Shown: positions 48,866-60,542 of the stretch, in pieces
Layout of the letters: every line of letters begins with the position of its first letter
Numbering within the stretch: the stretch's first letter is position 1
Origin: Aquilaria yunnanensis
Lineage: Eukaryota; Streptophyta; Magnoliopsida; Malvales; Thymelaeaceae
Assembly (NCBI GenBank): GCA_039654915.1
Contig: CM077599.1
Location: forward strand, 24,241,501-24,305,500
Direction of reading: 5' to 3'
Length of the DNA: 64,000 nucleotides
The notes under the pieces: model-generated
Told to the model about the DNA's origin: nothing
Database searches by the model: none
The model's input: only the letters and a program-made list of their open reading frames with translations
Position numbers and translations under genes: made by a program

Positions 48866-49150
48866 TTTTTTTTTTTTTTTTTGGTAATTGAAGCTTGCAT
48901 TAAAATAGAAACAAGAAAACAAACACCTGAACCCTCTAAGGAGGTATTAAGTATCAACAGAATTACAAGACATTGGGAAAGTGATTCCCATAGCATTGGC
49001 TAATAAAAAAGAAATATAAAAGGGTGGACATTTCCAATGAATCAAGGTTCCCTCTTGGTGCTGATTTGCGCCATGTTTGGCCAGAATGTCTGCTACTATG
49101 TTGCCCTCTCTAAAGACATGCACCGTCACCAAATCGTGAGCGTCATAGTT
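48866..49150 (-). mobile_element. LINE 3' end, 5'-truncated, with RNase H remnant
   Basis: On the minus strand the frame reads VTVHVFREGNIVADILAKHG, the C-terminal part of the RNase H domain found in plant LINE ORF2 and related retroelement pseudogenes. It is followed by a stop at about 48949-48947, a short 3' UTR containing aatgcaagcttcaattacc and a 17-nt poly(A) (poly-T at 48866-48882). The reverse transcriptase is missing. The 5' break lies near 49150. It sits just 22 bp beyond the Helitron-like 3' end. Confidence 0.65.
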
Positions 49151-49764
49151 GTGTAGCCGATATCAACAAAGATGAAGAGCAACTCGAGGGCAAGGTGGCT
49201 CGGTGGACTGGAAGGGAGTCAGCATCAGAAAAGTGTGACGCGTACCGAGGTCGGGTCACAAGGAAAAGGATGTAACAGAAATTACTATTTTTTAATGAGG
49301 GTATATTGAATATTTCACCCCTTAGCACACACTTCCGAACAACAGGAAGCCGGTGGCTTGGCTCCATATGATACGAACGTGAGCACGCGGTGTGTGGAGG
49401 AGAGCAAAATGGTGGCACAGCTCCTGGTGTTTGCTCCATTACTCGTGGAGATCCACGTGAAATGTTTTCTGTCCAGGGGCAACGTGGGCCTACAAAGTCG
49501 ATCCCCAAATTTAAAAAAAAAAGAAGAAAAAAAACACTTTTTTTTCTTTGGGCCGAAAGGAGGATGAATATTAATTTAACTTCTTTTTTTTTTTTTGGTA
49601 ATCAATTTAACTGCTTTATTTGTATCGAAGAAACTAGCTACCTATTTTTTGGATAAAATTTTTTGTTGAAGAATATTAAAGTTAAAAATATTATATTTCA
49701 TAGATAAAGGTAATGTAAATAAATTCATTTTCTTTTAAGCATACTCTTTTTATTATTTAAATAC
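49151..49764. other. Intergenic sequence with GC-richer patch
   Basis: The patch at about 49170-49510 has open frames on both strands but no recognised protein. It ends in an A-rich tail at about 49510-49540, so a retroposed fragment is possible. Confidence 0.35.
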
Positions 49765-49774
49765 AATAAAAGAT

Positions 49775-50185
49775 AAAGATGTCAATGGGTAGAATTTGGG
49801 CTGGGTATAGCCAATCCCAAACTCTTCTCTTAAGTAAGGCGGGCACTATACACAAACCCATTTTAAGGTATACATTTGGCTTTTTTAGACTTCATTTTTA
49901 TATATTTACATATATTTTCAAAAGATGTGTATATTCATAATTAATTAATACTAAAAAAATTATAAACTAAAGTATAATATAATTTATGCTAACTTATAAT
50001 TTTATTTTTTAAATAAAATTATATTTTGAATATAAATATATTAATTTAAGAGGAATACAGGTAGGGTCGAGTTGGATAAGTTAAACTCATATCATCTCTA
50101 TGGCTTTGCGGATAGGGTTGGGTTTGGATTTGAGTAGCCGGGCTCAAAAAGGGTTGGGCCCGGTAATGTATTTTTTGACATCCCT
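49775..50185. mobile_element. MULE-type MITE
   Basis: Begins aaagatgtcaatgggtag and ends ttttttgacatccct, its imperfect inverse. A perfect 10-bp direct repeat, aataaaagat, flanks it (49765-49774 and 50186-50195). The arms carry gggtttggg/ccgggc-type sequence. No gene inside. Confidence 0.83.
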
Positions 50186-50195
50186 AATAAAAGAT

Positions 50196-51650
50196 TTCAT
50201 AAGTACGAAAAAATTTTATTGGTAATAGCTGACACAAATAAATAACATTATTATTATTATTATCATCCTCACCACCATCATCAGGCGGCGGTGCTTGGGA
50301 GATCTTCATGAGTTGAGTCAAATTGATGAGAATGAGAAGGATTTTTGTGTGCTTGTCTTTTTTTTTAAAAAAACTTTTTATTTTGGTATTTTGTATTTTG
50401 CACTACTTTGTAATTTATGAAAATATTTCTAATAAAATTGTGAAAATTTGAGTTTTCAAAGCATTGTTTGCTTAGAGAATTTGGTGGGTAGGAGGAGAAG
50501 GAAAAAATGGTGCTCGGATTGAGATGGGGACAATGGTTGAGTTGTTAGATTCATACGTTTTAGGGTTTCAAAAGTAGAATGAATGAAATCTAGGGACTAA
50601 AGTTGTCATTTTTTACCAAGATTTTGTTAAAATTAATAACCAAATTAACGGAAATCACCTGAACATGACGTGAAATATGAGTTACGGACTTTGGTAGGAC
50701 AAAACGGAGTTTTGTGACCAAGATAGGATAAAAAAATAAGTTAGGGGACCCAAGGTGAAGTTTACCTAAATATTTATTTATTGTGCTTTTATTTGTTTTA
50801 AGCTTACGGAATATATAATATTTTCTTTACTACATATATTGAAAAAATATAATTTCCTTTTTGCAATATTATGCACGTAATTTATTGGGACACATTCAAT
50901 TCCTTCAAGATAAAAAATAATTAATTGATTGTAGTCATACAATTTGGTTGACATGGTTATTTTCATTTTATTTTAATTACCCGGATTACTTGACTTGCAT
51001 TTTTTTTTCAATCTCAATACTGCACTATTATCCATGCTTGGTGCAGATTTTATTAAATATTTTTGTTTTATTTTTTCTAATTTCAAAATGGTTATGTAAT
51101 AATTTTGACTTGAATCTCAATCAAAAATAAATATTTTTTTCCATTTTTTAAAAATGAAAAAGAAATAAAATAAACAAAAACACAATTTTGCTAAGTGAAA
51201 TAGAATTTTTTTTATTTTGGCTAATAATGCAAGTGTAATAATTGAAAAACGTATATATTGCAATCAGTTAAAAAGTTGATAAATCACCAGTATATTATGT
51301 GAAATATACATTATAAAAAATTACTTACACTATAGTACGGGTCAATTTTCTTTATATACAATCAAGTGGATGGATGAGTAGTTTGATATTTGAAAAATTC
51401 GATGATTCGAAATGGAGAAACTGGTTGCCATACAAATTTTGAGGAACTTAAAATTTTATCATTTATTATAAAATTATTTTTCTGTGATCAAAATATAAAT
51501 TTGAAAAATGGTCGAAATTGAGTCAATAAATTAAGTGGTAAAATTGGGCTTTATACAAAAGTTTAAGGTTGTGCTTAATTAACATATCAATTAACTTAAC
51601 AATTACTCTATTTGCCTCACAAAAGCTGTCCCTTTTGGCAAATTCTGAAA
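50196..51650. other. Intergenic sequence with a lone MULE-like arm
   Basis: The stretch 50600-50765 (gggactaaagttgtc...ttaggggacccaaggtgaag) resembles one arm of the MULE elements, without a clear partner. 51290-51345 contains actatagtacgggtc, similar to the Helitron-like hairpin. No gene. Confidence 0.35.
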
Positions 51651-52879
51651 TGCACCTAGGTGCTTGTGCACCTATTAGATGATGTTTGGGTTCAGTTAAT
51701 TTTAGATTTAAAAGGAAACTTGAATCAATTAGGATAATTTCATAATTTTTGTGATAATTATCACTAAATTTCCTTTTATAAATTAGTAAATTTAGTAATT
51801 ACCATTTAATTCCCGTAATTTTCTCCCTCCCACCAGTAATCTTTTTCTCTCACTCTCGCTCGTTCTCTCTCTCTGTCACTCTCAGTTGCTCTTCTCCTCC
51901 GTCGCTCGCTCTCGCTCTTGCTCGCTCTCTCTACTCGCTCTCGCTCTCCGTCGCTCTCAGTCGCTCTTCTCTTCCGTTGCTCACTCTCGCTCTCGCTCGC
52001 TCTCTCTGTTCGCTCTCGCTCTCCGTTGCCGACCGACCTTCTGGGCTCGTCGTATGCTTCCTGATTTTCCGCCTTGGCTCACCTCGTGCCAGATCCACCG
52101 GTGCTCCGCCTTGGCTTCGATCTGCCAGTGCTCCGTCGCTCTCTGCTCCGTCATTCGCTCTCGCTCTCCGTCGCCGATCGGTGGCCTACGACGGTACCTG
52201 CGGTGGGTTGTGAGCAGGACAAAAGGTGCGATTCCGGATTTCAAACATTTTTGGTTGGATTCGTGTGTTGTTTGTCACAATTTGTATTGTTTTGTCTTCT
52301 GAGATTGTTTATCATAATCTTGATGTATTATCTAGTGGTGGGTATGTATGATCCCAAGTTCGATTTGTATGTCTACTATTTTGTGTGAGTACTTCTAACT
52401 AATAGGATAACACATGTGGTAATGTATGCTCCCACGTTCAAAATGTGTGATATGTATTATTTGGGTTCGATTTGTATAAATATTATATGCGTGATTTGGG
52501 TATTGGATTTACTGATTTTTTTATTTGTATTGTCTGGTGGTGTTTATGTATTAAACTGACAACCAATTGTATGAAACTAATATCTGAATGTATGCTACTA
52601 TCGGAATATATTTTGGTTATACGAAAAACTGAATGAATAAACTTGTTTTTAAATAATTACCATATTTATCATATTATATTTATTTGTTTCATTATTATTA
52701 TCTTTTCAAATGAATTCAAATTTAAAATTTTTCCATAGCTAAAAATTTGAATAAGGTTAATACATTCCATAATTATACTAATTAAATACAACTTATATTA
52801 AGAAGTAAAAGTTACTATTTATACTTAAAACTAATAGAATTCTAACGGTGTTAATTAGGTGCTTATACAACTAGGTGCA
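51651..52879. mobile_element. TIR element with GC-rich core, unclassified
   Basis: Left end tgcacctaggtgcttgtgca continuing cctattag (51651-51678) is inverse to the right end ttaattaggtgcttatacaa continuing ctaggtgca (52851-52879), with gaps. The core 51840-52260 is an imperfect CT/CTCGCT repeat followed by a gene-like GC-rich block whose frame ends near 52302. The flanks at 52.4-52.8 kb are AT-rich. No clear target duplication was found, so the class is open (MULE, hAT or other). Confidence 0.55.
51845..52050. repeat. Imperfect CT/CGCTCT tandem repeat
   Basis: Repeating ctctcgctctccgtcgctctcag-like units (about 60-90-bp higher-order period) inside the TIR element. The derived Ser/Leu/Arg-rich frame on the plus strand is repeat-driven. 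Confidence 0.8.
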
Positions 52880-52890
52880 TAGTCTCAAGG

Positions 52891-53113
52891 CTCGTCCATT
52901 TTACTATTCACTGCAATTAATTTATGATTTTACTTCTTTTAAGATCTATCATAAAAATATGAACTTTTTACATGAAAATAAAACTTGAAAAATTATATTT
53001 TTTTAAACATTATGTTTAAGAATTTTTTTAAAATATATATTAATATAAATATATTCAAGTCAAACTTTAATAAAAAATGCATAAAATAGCCAACTAATAC
53101 AAAATGAAAGGAG
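52891..53113. mobile_element. MITE, same family as 55046-55284
   Basis: Interior caattaatttatgattttac and the following aaaatatgaac/tgaaaataaaact phrases match the Stowaway-like element at 55046. The right end tgaaaggag is followed by TA. The left end ctcgtccattttac lacks the TA, so the left target copy is mutated or lost. Confidence 0.6.
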
Positions 53114-53134
53114 TACTAAATTGCCCAGAAGCTT

Positions 53135-53137
<3 letters not shown>

Positions 53138-53193
<56 letters not shown>
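53138..53193. repeat. (AT)n microsatellite
   Basis: About 28 uninterrupted AT dinucleotides. Likely length-polymorphic and prone to assembly error. Confidence 0.97.
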
Positions 53194-53196
<3 letters not shown>

Positions 53197-53244
53197 GATT
53201 AGTGGGAGACGAGTAGTAACTAATTAACCCATCACTTTGCCTCA

Positions 53245-54727
53245 AGGGATGACAATTGGGTGGGTTGAGTCATATTCAGGTCAAATCATTCAGGTTTAGG
53301 TCTAGTCAGGTTAACATAAATTCGGGGCTAAGCCAGGTCTAGGTCGGGTTATTTGCGTTTGGGTTGGGTTAGACTGGGTTTATTTGGGTTCGGATTCACT
53401 ACAAGCCAGGTCAATTTCAGTCTCAGATAACTTCAGATTAGGTTTTAGGTCAAATTCAGGTTAACATTTGTGTTTGCTCGAGTTACTAGTGTATAGGCCA
53501 AAATGATTAAATTAATTCATTTTTTTTCAATTTTTTTTAAAATTTAATCATAGAATTTAATTTTTGTTGTGTGATTTAATTGAAATTAATTTTTATTTTT
53601 CAGTATATTTAATCAAAATATTCATAGAAATCTTCTTCATTATAATTTAGTACATATTTAGGTAATTTAACATTTTTTGTAATACTTTTTTATTTTTCTA
53701 GACCCATATCGTTCAACTATCACTGTACAAGTCATTTAAATCCTCTCTCAATTATCACCTATATATACACTACAACAATTTTACTATACTTATGTTCTGA
53801 TGAATTTTATTTGAAATTACTACGAAATATGACTTCGGTTCATTATCAGTGACTAAATTGTAAAATTTTAAAATTTTTGGGTGAAAGTGCAAAGATTTCA
53901 AAAGTTCAGGAACCCATGTTATAATTATTAAGGATGGCTAAAATGAAATTTTTAAAATTTAGTTACCTTATTACTCTATACTTAAACATTTATAGATGAA
54001 TGTTGTAATTTTGACAATTGCCTATCAATATCATTCAACTTATTAAATATAAAAGTTACTTTTTTTGGAAGAATCCAAATATGAGACTTTTTAAATATGG
54101 AAGTCCCTTCCCAAACATGAGAATTGCAAAATATGGAAGCCCTTAAAAAATAAAAGTTACTAAATATTTAAACTCCTCTCAAAATATGAGAATTACTAAA
54201 CATGAAAGTCCGAAAAAAATTGAGTTACTAAATATAGAAGTCTTCTCCCAAAATATGAGACTTATTATTATGGAAGTCATTTTCCCTAAATATGAGATAT
54301 AATGAATATAAAAGTCCTAAAAAATTGAAGTTACTAAATATGAAAGCCCCCATATTTAGGACTTACTAAATATATAAGATAATAAAAGAAGAATGTTAAG
54401 GTTTAGGGTGAGGATTAAAATCAGGTGTTGTTGGTTCAGTCATCGGGTCAACGAGAGTTTAGGTCAGGTCAGTATCAGGTTTGGGTCATTTTGGGTTCGG
54501 GTCAATTCAAGCTCATGGCATTTTGGATTTTGGTATTTTGGGTTTGGATTATTTGGGTTCGGGTTTTCTCATGTTTCCCTTCAAGTCAAGTTTGGGTTCA
54601 GGTTTAGGACAGGTTGGGTATAGTCGGGTTATGGCCATTGGTCTTTTTTGTTAAATCAGGTCAAGTCAGGCTTGAGTTCTGATAAGTTGGGCCAAGTCAT
54701 TGGGTCGGATCAAATTTTATCATCCCT
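53245..54727. mobile_element. MULE-like TIR element with tandem-repeat core
   Basis: Begins agggatgacaattgggtggg and ends ...attttatcatccct, whose inverse is agggatgataaaat. The arms are rich in caggtc/gggttcggg motifs. Flanks ctttgcctca and atttacctcc agree at only 7 of 10 bases, so an old target duplication is possible. The open frame at 54393-54623 is repeat translation (Phe/Gly/Trp). Confidence 0.6.
54060..54385. repeat. Degenerate tandem repeats (aaatatgaga/aagtcc type)
   Basis: At least six units of 45-60 bp, each with a ccaaatatgaga-like phrase, a ttactaaatat phrase and a gaaagtcc/ggaagtcc phrase. They lie inside the TIR element at 53245-54727. Confidence 0.75.
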
Positions 54728-55045
54728 ATTTACCTCCTGTAATTTCAATCTAAAAAATGAGATGAAATAGCTTGTCCCGCACCTTCTCTCCCCTTCCCTC
54801 TCCTCCCTTCTCCTCCCCTCCCCTTATTAGTTAAATCTAACAAAGCTTTTAAAGTTCTGTCAATTACATTTGTCAATTATAAAAATTACATTCTTGGTTA
54901 CAAACATCTTTAATCAACAAAATGCGATTATTTTATTTTCATAAAAAAGGTAATAATGAAAATATTACATATTCGTCTAAAAATATTTGCACTTTTCAGT
55001 TTCTTTGTTAAAAAATTATGAACATTGGCACACGTAAATATATTA

Positions 55046-55284
55046 CTCCATCCGTTTTATAAAAAAAAACATTTGTATTATTCACAGTAATTAATTTATG
55101 ATTTTATTTCTTTCAAAATTTATTATAAAAATATGAATATTTTATATAAAAATGAAACTTTAAAGATTATAGTTTTTAAATATTATTTTTAAGAATTTTT
55201 TTAATACATATTAATATAAATATATTCAACTCAAACTTTAGTAAAAAAAAAATAAAAAGATCAATTAATGTAAAACAGATTGAG
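55046..55284. mobile_element. Stowaway-like MITE
   Basis: Left end ctccatccgttttata and right end ...taaaacagattgag are imperfect inverses, flanked by TA on both sides (55044-55045 and 55285-55286). The CTCC-TCCGTTTTA terminus is the Stowaway (Tc1/Mariner) hallmark. Length 239 bp. Confidence 0.85.
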
Positions 55285-57987
55285 TATTTCCTTTCCAAAA
55301 TAATCATTGACAACTAACACAATTATGCTTAAATCCATCTAAAAATTTTAGACACAATCATTATGTCTATTCATTCACATTTTAACAGCAAGTTTTGATT
55401 AATTTCAAAGCTTGAAACCTAGTTCAGGTGTGTACATTTCTTCTCTTATACTTCACAATATCTTCACATATATGAGTTCCTTTACAGAGAAGAGAAAAAT
55501 TTAAAAGAACTTTTATAGATAGATTTACCAACTTTTTAGAACACAAATGAAAAATATTTTTAATAGATAAAGTACTTTTAACCAAGTATAAGATATACTT
55601 ATTTTGATATAGTGGTTCGCTTTCATGTGCATGTAAAAGGGCAATTTTTTTTTCAAAATTTTCAATTAAAATGAGAAGTAATCACCATGTCAGAAAATGA
55701 ATTGGGAAAGAACAATTTCCCAGACTTGATTGTGTTAATTCAAATTTCAAGCGGGCTGGGTAACAAACGGGTCAAGGCTTTATCTACGGGTCAAAATAGC
55801 GGGTCTGGAACTAACCATGTACTTCTGGCCTATTTACAACATATGCCACTGTAAAAATCCCTATCCAGCTGTCGTATCCAGACAATCTCGATCCTTTCGT
55901 CCGCCAAGCACACTCTGACTTCACCGCTAGATCCCGCTGGAGTGCAGATCAATGGATTTCTGTTTCTGTCATTCCTCGTCTATGTCTACCGCCTAGCCCA
56001 GCTCCCTACCCCATTCTCCTCACAGAAGGTCATTTTTCAACAGAACATTTGGCCTCTGTCATCAAATCTAGTAATGGAATTTTGACTGGAAGTAAGAGAA
56101 TAATGGTGTCGGATAGTGGGCTTTCATTAGTTTCATTTTCTGTCTCTGATATTCCAGCTTATTATTCTGCAGTGGGTTTTCTTGGTTTTCATGTTGTGAA
56201 GCCCCAAATTCGCTTGTTTTTTTCTAGGGAGCTTAGCTAATGCTAGGCACTTGAAGCTCAAGTTTCCGTGCGCCAATGAGCATCACGGCCTGTTTTCTCG
56301 TTTTCTTCTTCCTTCCCACCTTCACAGGCATGTTGCTTCAGCTCTCACATTTCATGTTCTCATGCACTGTATCGTGTTAGTTGTTTCTGTAAAGTTCATC
56401 ATTGGGTTCTGGCATTTGCTTCCCTAATGTGTTCATCTTTTTGCCTATGATATTGTAGGAATTTGAAATTTTGAGCCAGTGCAAGTATAGCATGTTCTGC
56501 CAATTTCATTGTTGAGAAATCTTACAAAGTCGGAGGAATTTTGAGACAAATCAATAGCCCTGGCAATTGGCTTTTTGGGTTTAGGTAAATTGCTTTACTC
56601 TACACACTTGTCTTATTATATTTACTTCCTCTCAGATATTAAATTTTGTTGCTCGCATGTTGTCCTCTGCTGCTGTATGTTTTGTTGCATTTGTATTTTG
56701 TTGTTGTTTTAATGAATAAAGTTGCTTTTTCTAGAATTGCCATGGCGTTGCTTACATAAATCTGAATTTGCTTCCAACAGATTACAATTAGGACACATGA
56801 TTCATTTAGGCCTTTTCAACTAGTGGGATTAAGGCTACGTTGACTTATTGATCGCCATAGGAAGATAGGGTTATCTACCATATACTGGAAAAATTTTAAA
56901 TTAAAAGAAGAAACACTCTTTTTCCTGAAAGTATCTTGACAACCGATTTACCTCTAACCCTTTGCGTTAGATGTGAGTTCCTCTAGTAGCTCTAAGGGAG
57001 CAAAGTGTCTTCATAGTTGTTTTACCAAAATAATCTTTACGCTTAAATACCTTCTTTCTCAGGTCCCAGACATGACATGACTCATACATAACAGTGTCTC
57101 CTTGGTGCATTGTATATTCCCAAATTATAAAAAATGAATTTTTTTACTCTGTTTACTACTCTTTATTACTGATTATGAGTCCCAAGTAATTCTTAACTGC
57201 ATGACCATCAATCTGACAAACATCCACATCTTTGTTACATTGTTTTTGTTGACATGCTCCTTAACTATCTAATACCCAGTTCCATAGGCCATAGTTGGTT
57301 GAAGTGAATATTCCACTTGTCAAATCGTTTGAATTTGACAGGAACATTCTTATCCCCTACAACCTATTTGGCATCTGCACATTTCATTTTTCGTGTTTCT
57401 ATGAGTATGCTTAACATCTTACTAAAGCTCCTTGTCAATTTTAATGCTTTAAGGATTTCCTTGATCGAAGTTGTAGATCAGAAAGCTTAATACTTCAATA
57501 GTCTATGATCCATTTTCATTATTACAGTTCTTTAGCAAAGACTTTTTGCTCTAATAATAGATTAAGCACATTCTTTGTTAGCATTCATATTTATTACTTC
57601 ATCTCATTTTGAAAAATAATAAGTTTCCATCTTTTTTGTCAACTTAAACTACGTTTGAAACACTGAGTTTCATATGTTACTGCAAAATGTCAAAATAGAC
57701 TTTTAAATTGAGATGAAAGTTTTTTTATTACACCCTTTTCGGTCTTAAATAAACATAACCTTCATGAGCTTACTCTTAGTTTTACCAATTCTCAAACACT
57801 TAAATTTTGAGATCTCCCTCCAACTTTCTAGTTCATGTTCCATCCTGATCGTGGTGTAGTTAAATAAACTAGGTCATCACTGTTCTCCCAAGTGCAAAAC
57901 AAAACATAAACCGATTGAGGTGCAATAAAGAAAAGCATTTGTTGATATATAAGGGGAACCTCCTATGACTGATGTAAGGTCACTGCC
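55285..57987. other. Intergenic region with exon-like segments of unknown origin
   Basis: The frame 55863-56240 (+) is open for 126 codons (includes QLSYPDNLDPFVRQAH and SNGILTGSKRIMVSDSG) but has no upstream Met, and I do not recognise it. A second segment, 56458-56583, is bounded by tattgtag| and |gtaaattg and has exonic composition without a long frame. These could be exons of a non-coding transcript or a decayed gene. Confidence 0.35.
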
Positions 57988-58490
57988 CTAAATGATGGAA
58001 GGGTAAAGACTATTGAAGTCAAGAAGCAAAACATATTTGTCATATACAAGACCTCTCTTTTGAGCTAGAAGTAATCCACCTGCACATGCAGGGCTCTTTT
58101 TGCCCATTTTATGTTCATTATGGTCTTCCACACTTGCATCTATGATATCCACTTCATCAAGACCCCGATCCTCACCATGGGTTGTCCACTTTGAGATTTT
58201 ACTTTCCTTCATAAGACTTGAAATTTTGTCTGCTACAATATGCTTCTTTCCACGAAAGTTGTGAAATGCATGCAATAAAAGTTATTCTACTCTTTGTGCT
58301 TTAGCTCCCTGAATAACAAATATATGAGCCCTAGGCAATATTGTAAGGAATTTTCTATATTACAGAAGAAAATATGTGAACAAAATAAACACAAGAATGT
58401 AACCTGCAAAAATTTTTCCCACAGGTTACGACTACTGTTAGTTATTTGTCGCGTGAGAGGGAGAATGCTCAAATTGATTGACAAGTCTTT
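57988..58490 (-). pseudogene. POLA: DNA polymerase alpha catalytic subunit fragment, intron retained
   Basis: Minus strand. The upstream exon piece (to 58404) encodes LSILPLTRQITNSSRNLWEK. A 95-bp intron follows (GT at 58403, AG at 58310-58309). The next exon, from 58308, encodes GAKAQRVE, a stop, then LLLHAFHNFRGKKHIVADK, SPACAGGLLLAQKRGL and YDKYVLLLDFNSLYPSII. The last is motif A of family B polymerases, with the metal-binding Asp. DNA polymerase alpha extends primers at replication forks. This copy has TAA at the Tyr position of VEYLL, an extra Val codon before YDKY and TAG right after SLYPSII, with homology lost beyond it. Because the intron is kept, it arose by DNA duplication, not retroposition. 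Confidence 0.85.
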
Positions 58491-58499
58491 TACCTAATA

Positions 58500-60542
58500 G
58501 ATTACATCAGGTTTTTAATAAGAAAATAAAAGTTACTTACTCCATAATCACATCCTTGCTGTATACTTTGGTATGGAAAATAAAGAGAACTTGTGCCATG
58601 AGTTTTGCAGGTCAGAGAGGACTGAAAAGTAAACTAAAAACAAAAACTTAAAAGCTACAATATATTTTTAAGATGTTTCTAGCTGGGCTCGGTGTAGGAG
58701 ACCATGCAGGTCAAACCCAAATATATTATTATGCCCAACGGGAACTTTACTGTCCAACCTGTACAACTCGATCATCAACCTATTTCATAGAGCTCTTTCG
58801 CTGCAAATATAGATACATAAAACTATGTCTACTGCACCGTGAATATATCTTGCCATGCTAATACTATATCTGAAAAAAAGTCAAAAGTTTGATTCCTAGG
58901 GTTTTAACAGTTTCTCGAGCTGTATAACCTAGAAAGGGACAAGAGAAAACATCCAAATTATACTTTTGAAACACCGACGAGCCAAAATTCTCACAATGTT
59001 GTACAATTACAAAAGTAAAGGTGTTTCGATTATTGTAGCTTAAACAATATAGTCATGATTGTATTAATTTCATTTTTACTACTTGTTTATCTAATATGAA
59101 TACTTTATATACCTAATAATCAGTTGAATAAAATTTGTTTAGGAGGTGAATAACAAACTTTATTCCTTTTGTTGACCTGTTTACATAAAAATTGGTGGAA
59201 TAAAAAATGTGATTATAACACCCCATTTCAATCATGTTATTTTTAAGTTTGTACCTTTCTTCATATTACAACAGTCGACATCGAAGCGTGAATATATTAT
59301 AATGTGCTTTAGGTTTGTACTTATGAAGAAGTATGTCTTTCCTTCTAATATCTTATAATGTCTTTTATCTCATACACTAAAATTGAAATGGCATCTACAT
59401 TTACAACATACAATGGAGACAAAAGTGTGTGCGTGTGCATCTGTCTTCCTGTTAAATCATATCTGTAAAATGCTGGCAATAATTAATCCAGTGGTAATGT
59501 TGAGTTGCATTGTCAAGTGTTACCTTTATACTATATTCATGTTGCTTCTCTATTCAACGTTGTGGTCCAGTTGCAACTTACATTTGGAATCGTGACTTCT
59601 TTTGTCAAATGTTTATGCTAAAATGGGTATGAAAAAATAACCTTGTATCATAAATTGTAGGTTATTCATGAATGCTTACGATTTAGGGACAAGTAAACAA
59701 TTGAGCTACACTCGGAACTTACAGCCATACCTAAAAATTGGATTTTTAGCTATAACATTAAACACAACAGAAAAAAAAATCAATATAACCTAACTTCTAA
59801 ACCTTTATGAGTTGGATTCTGTTTTTGTTTCTTCTATTTTGTTTTCAACTTCAGTTTTCTTGTTTCTGTGTATTCCCTGGTTTTGCACTTTAGCGTGGAA
59901 ATGTAGTATTACCTCGTGCTTTTACATCGCGCTTGTTTAGATCTAGCTTTTCCAGTATTTTCTATCTTTGTTGACTAACTGTGCTTTAGTCACACATCTG
60001 TTTAAAGTTGAATACCTAACCTCGATAATTGTTCCATTCTATGACTACAGTTGTAATTCATTTTATTGGATCTGCATAGTACCACACATAGAACCCCTTG
60101 TATTCTTTGATGTATAAAGCTTCGTAGCCGAGATCTTGATCCACTCCCAACTCTCACTTGCAATAGCCGCCAATCGTTACAACTACTTTCACCATTATCT
60201 GTTGCTTTGTACTAATGTTGTTCTATTTTGGGTTCATTATCTCACATCATGCATAACTATCATTCATCACATCTTGCATTATTGCATTTCATGGTCATCA
60301 ACTTATAAGTTCGCATTTATTTATTTCATCTATTGCCGTGTTTTTTGGGGCTGCAATTCTACTGTCATTCTGTATTTCTTCTGTTCAATGCCTTGTGACA
60401 CACATGTATGTGGGCTTCCTTGGCAGTTGCGGTTAAAGTGTAAAATGTACCACGTTAATTTCAACGGTCATAACATCCATTCTGAAGCGGTTGGGAAAGG
60501 AGTAACAGCAGATTAGGACCCCTTAACCACTGACATTTTTTT
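58500..60542. other. Intergenic sequence left of the Harbinger element
   Basis: AT-rich, no recognised gene. Open frames at 59383-59595 and 60136-60516 have no domain. The left terminus of the Harbinger element should lie here, but I could not locate its inverted repeat. Confidence 0.35.
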
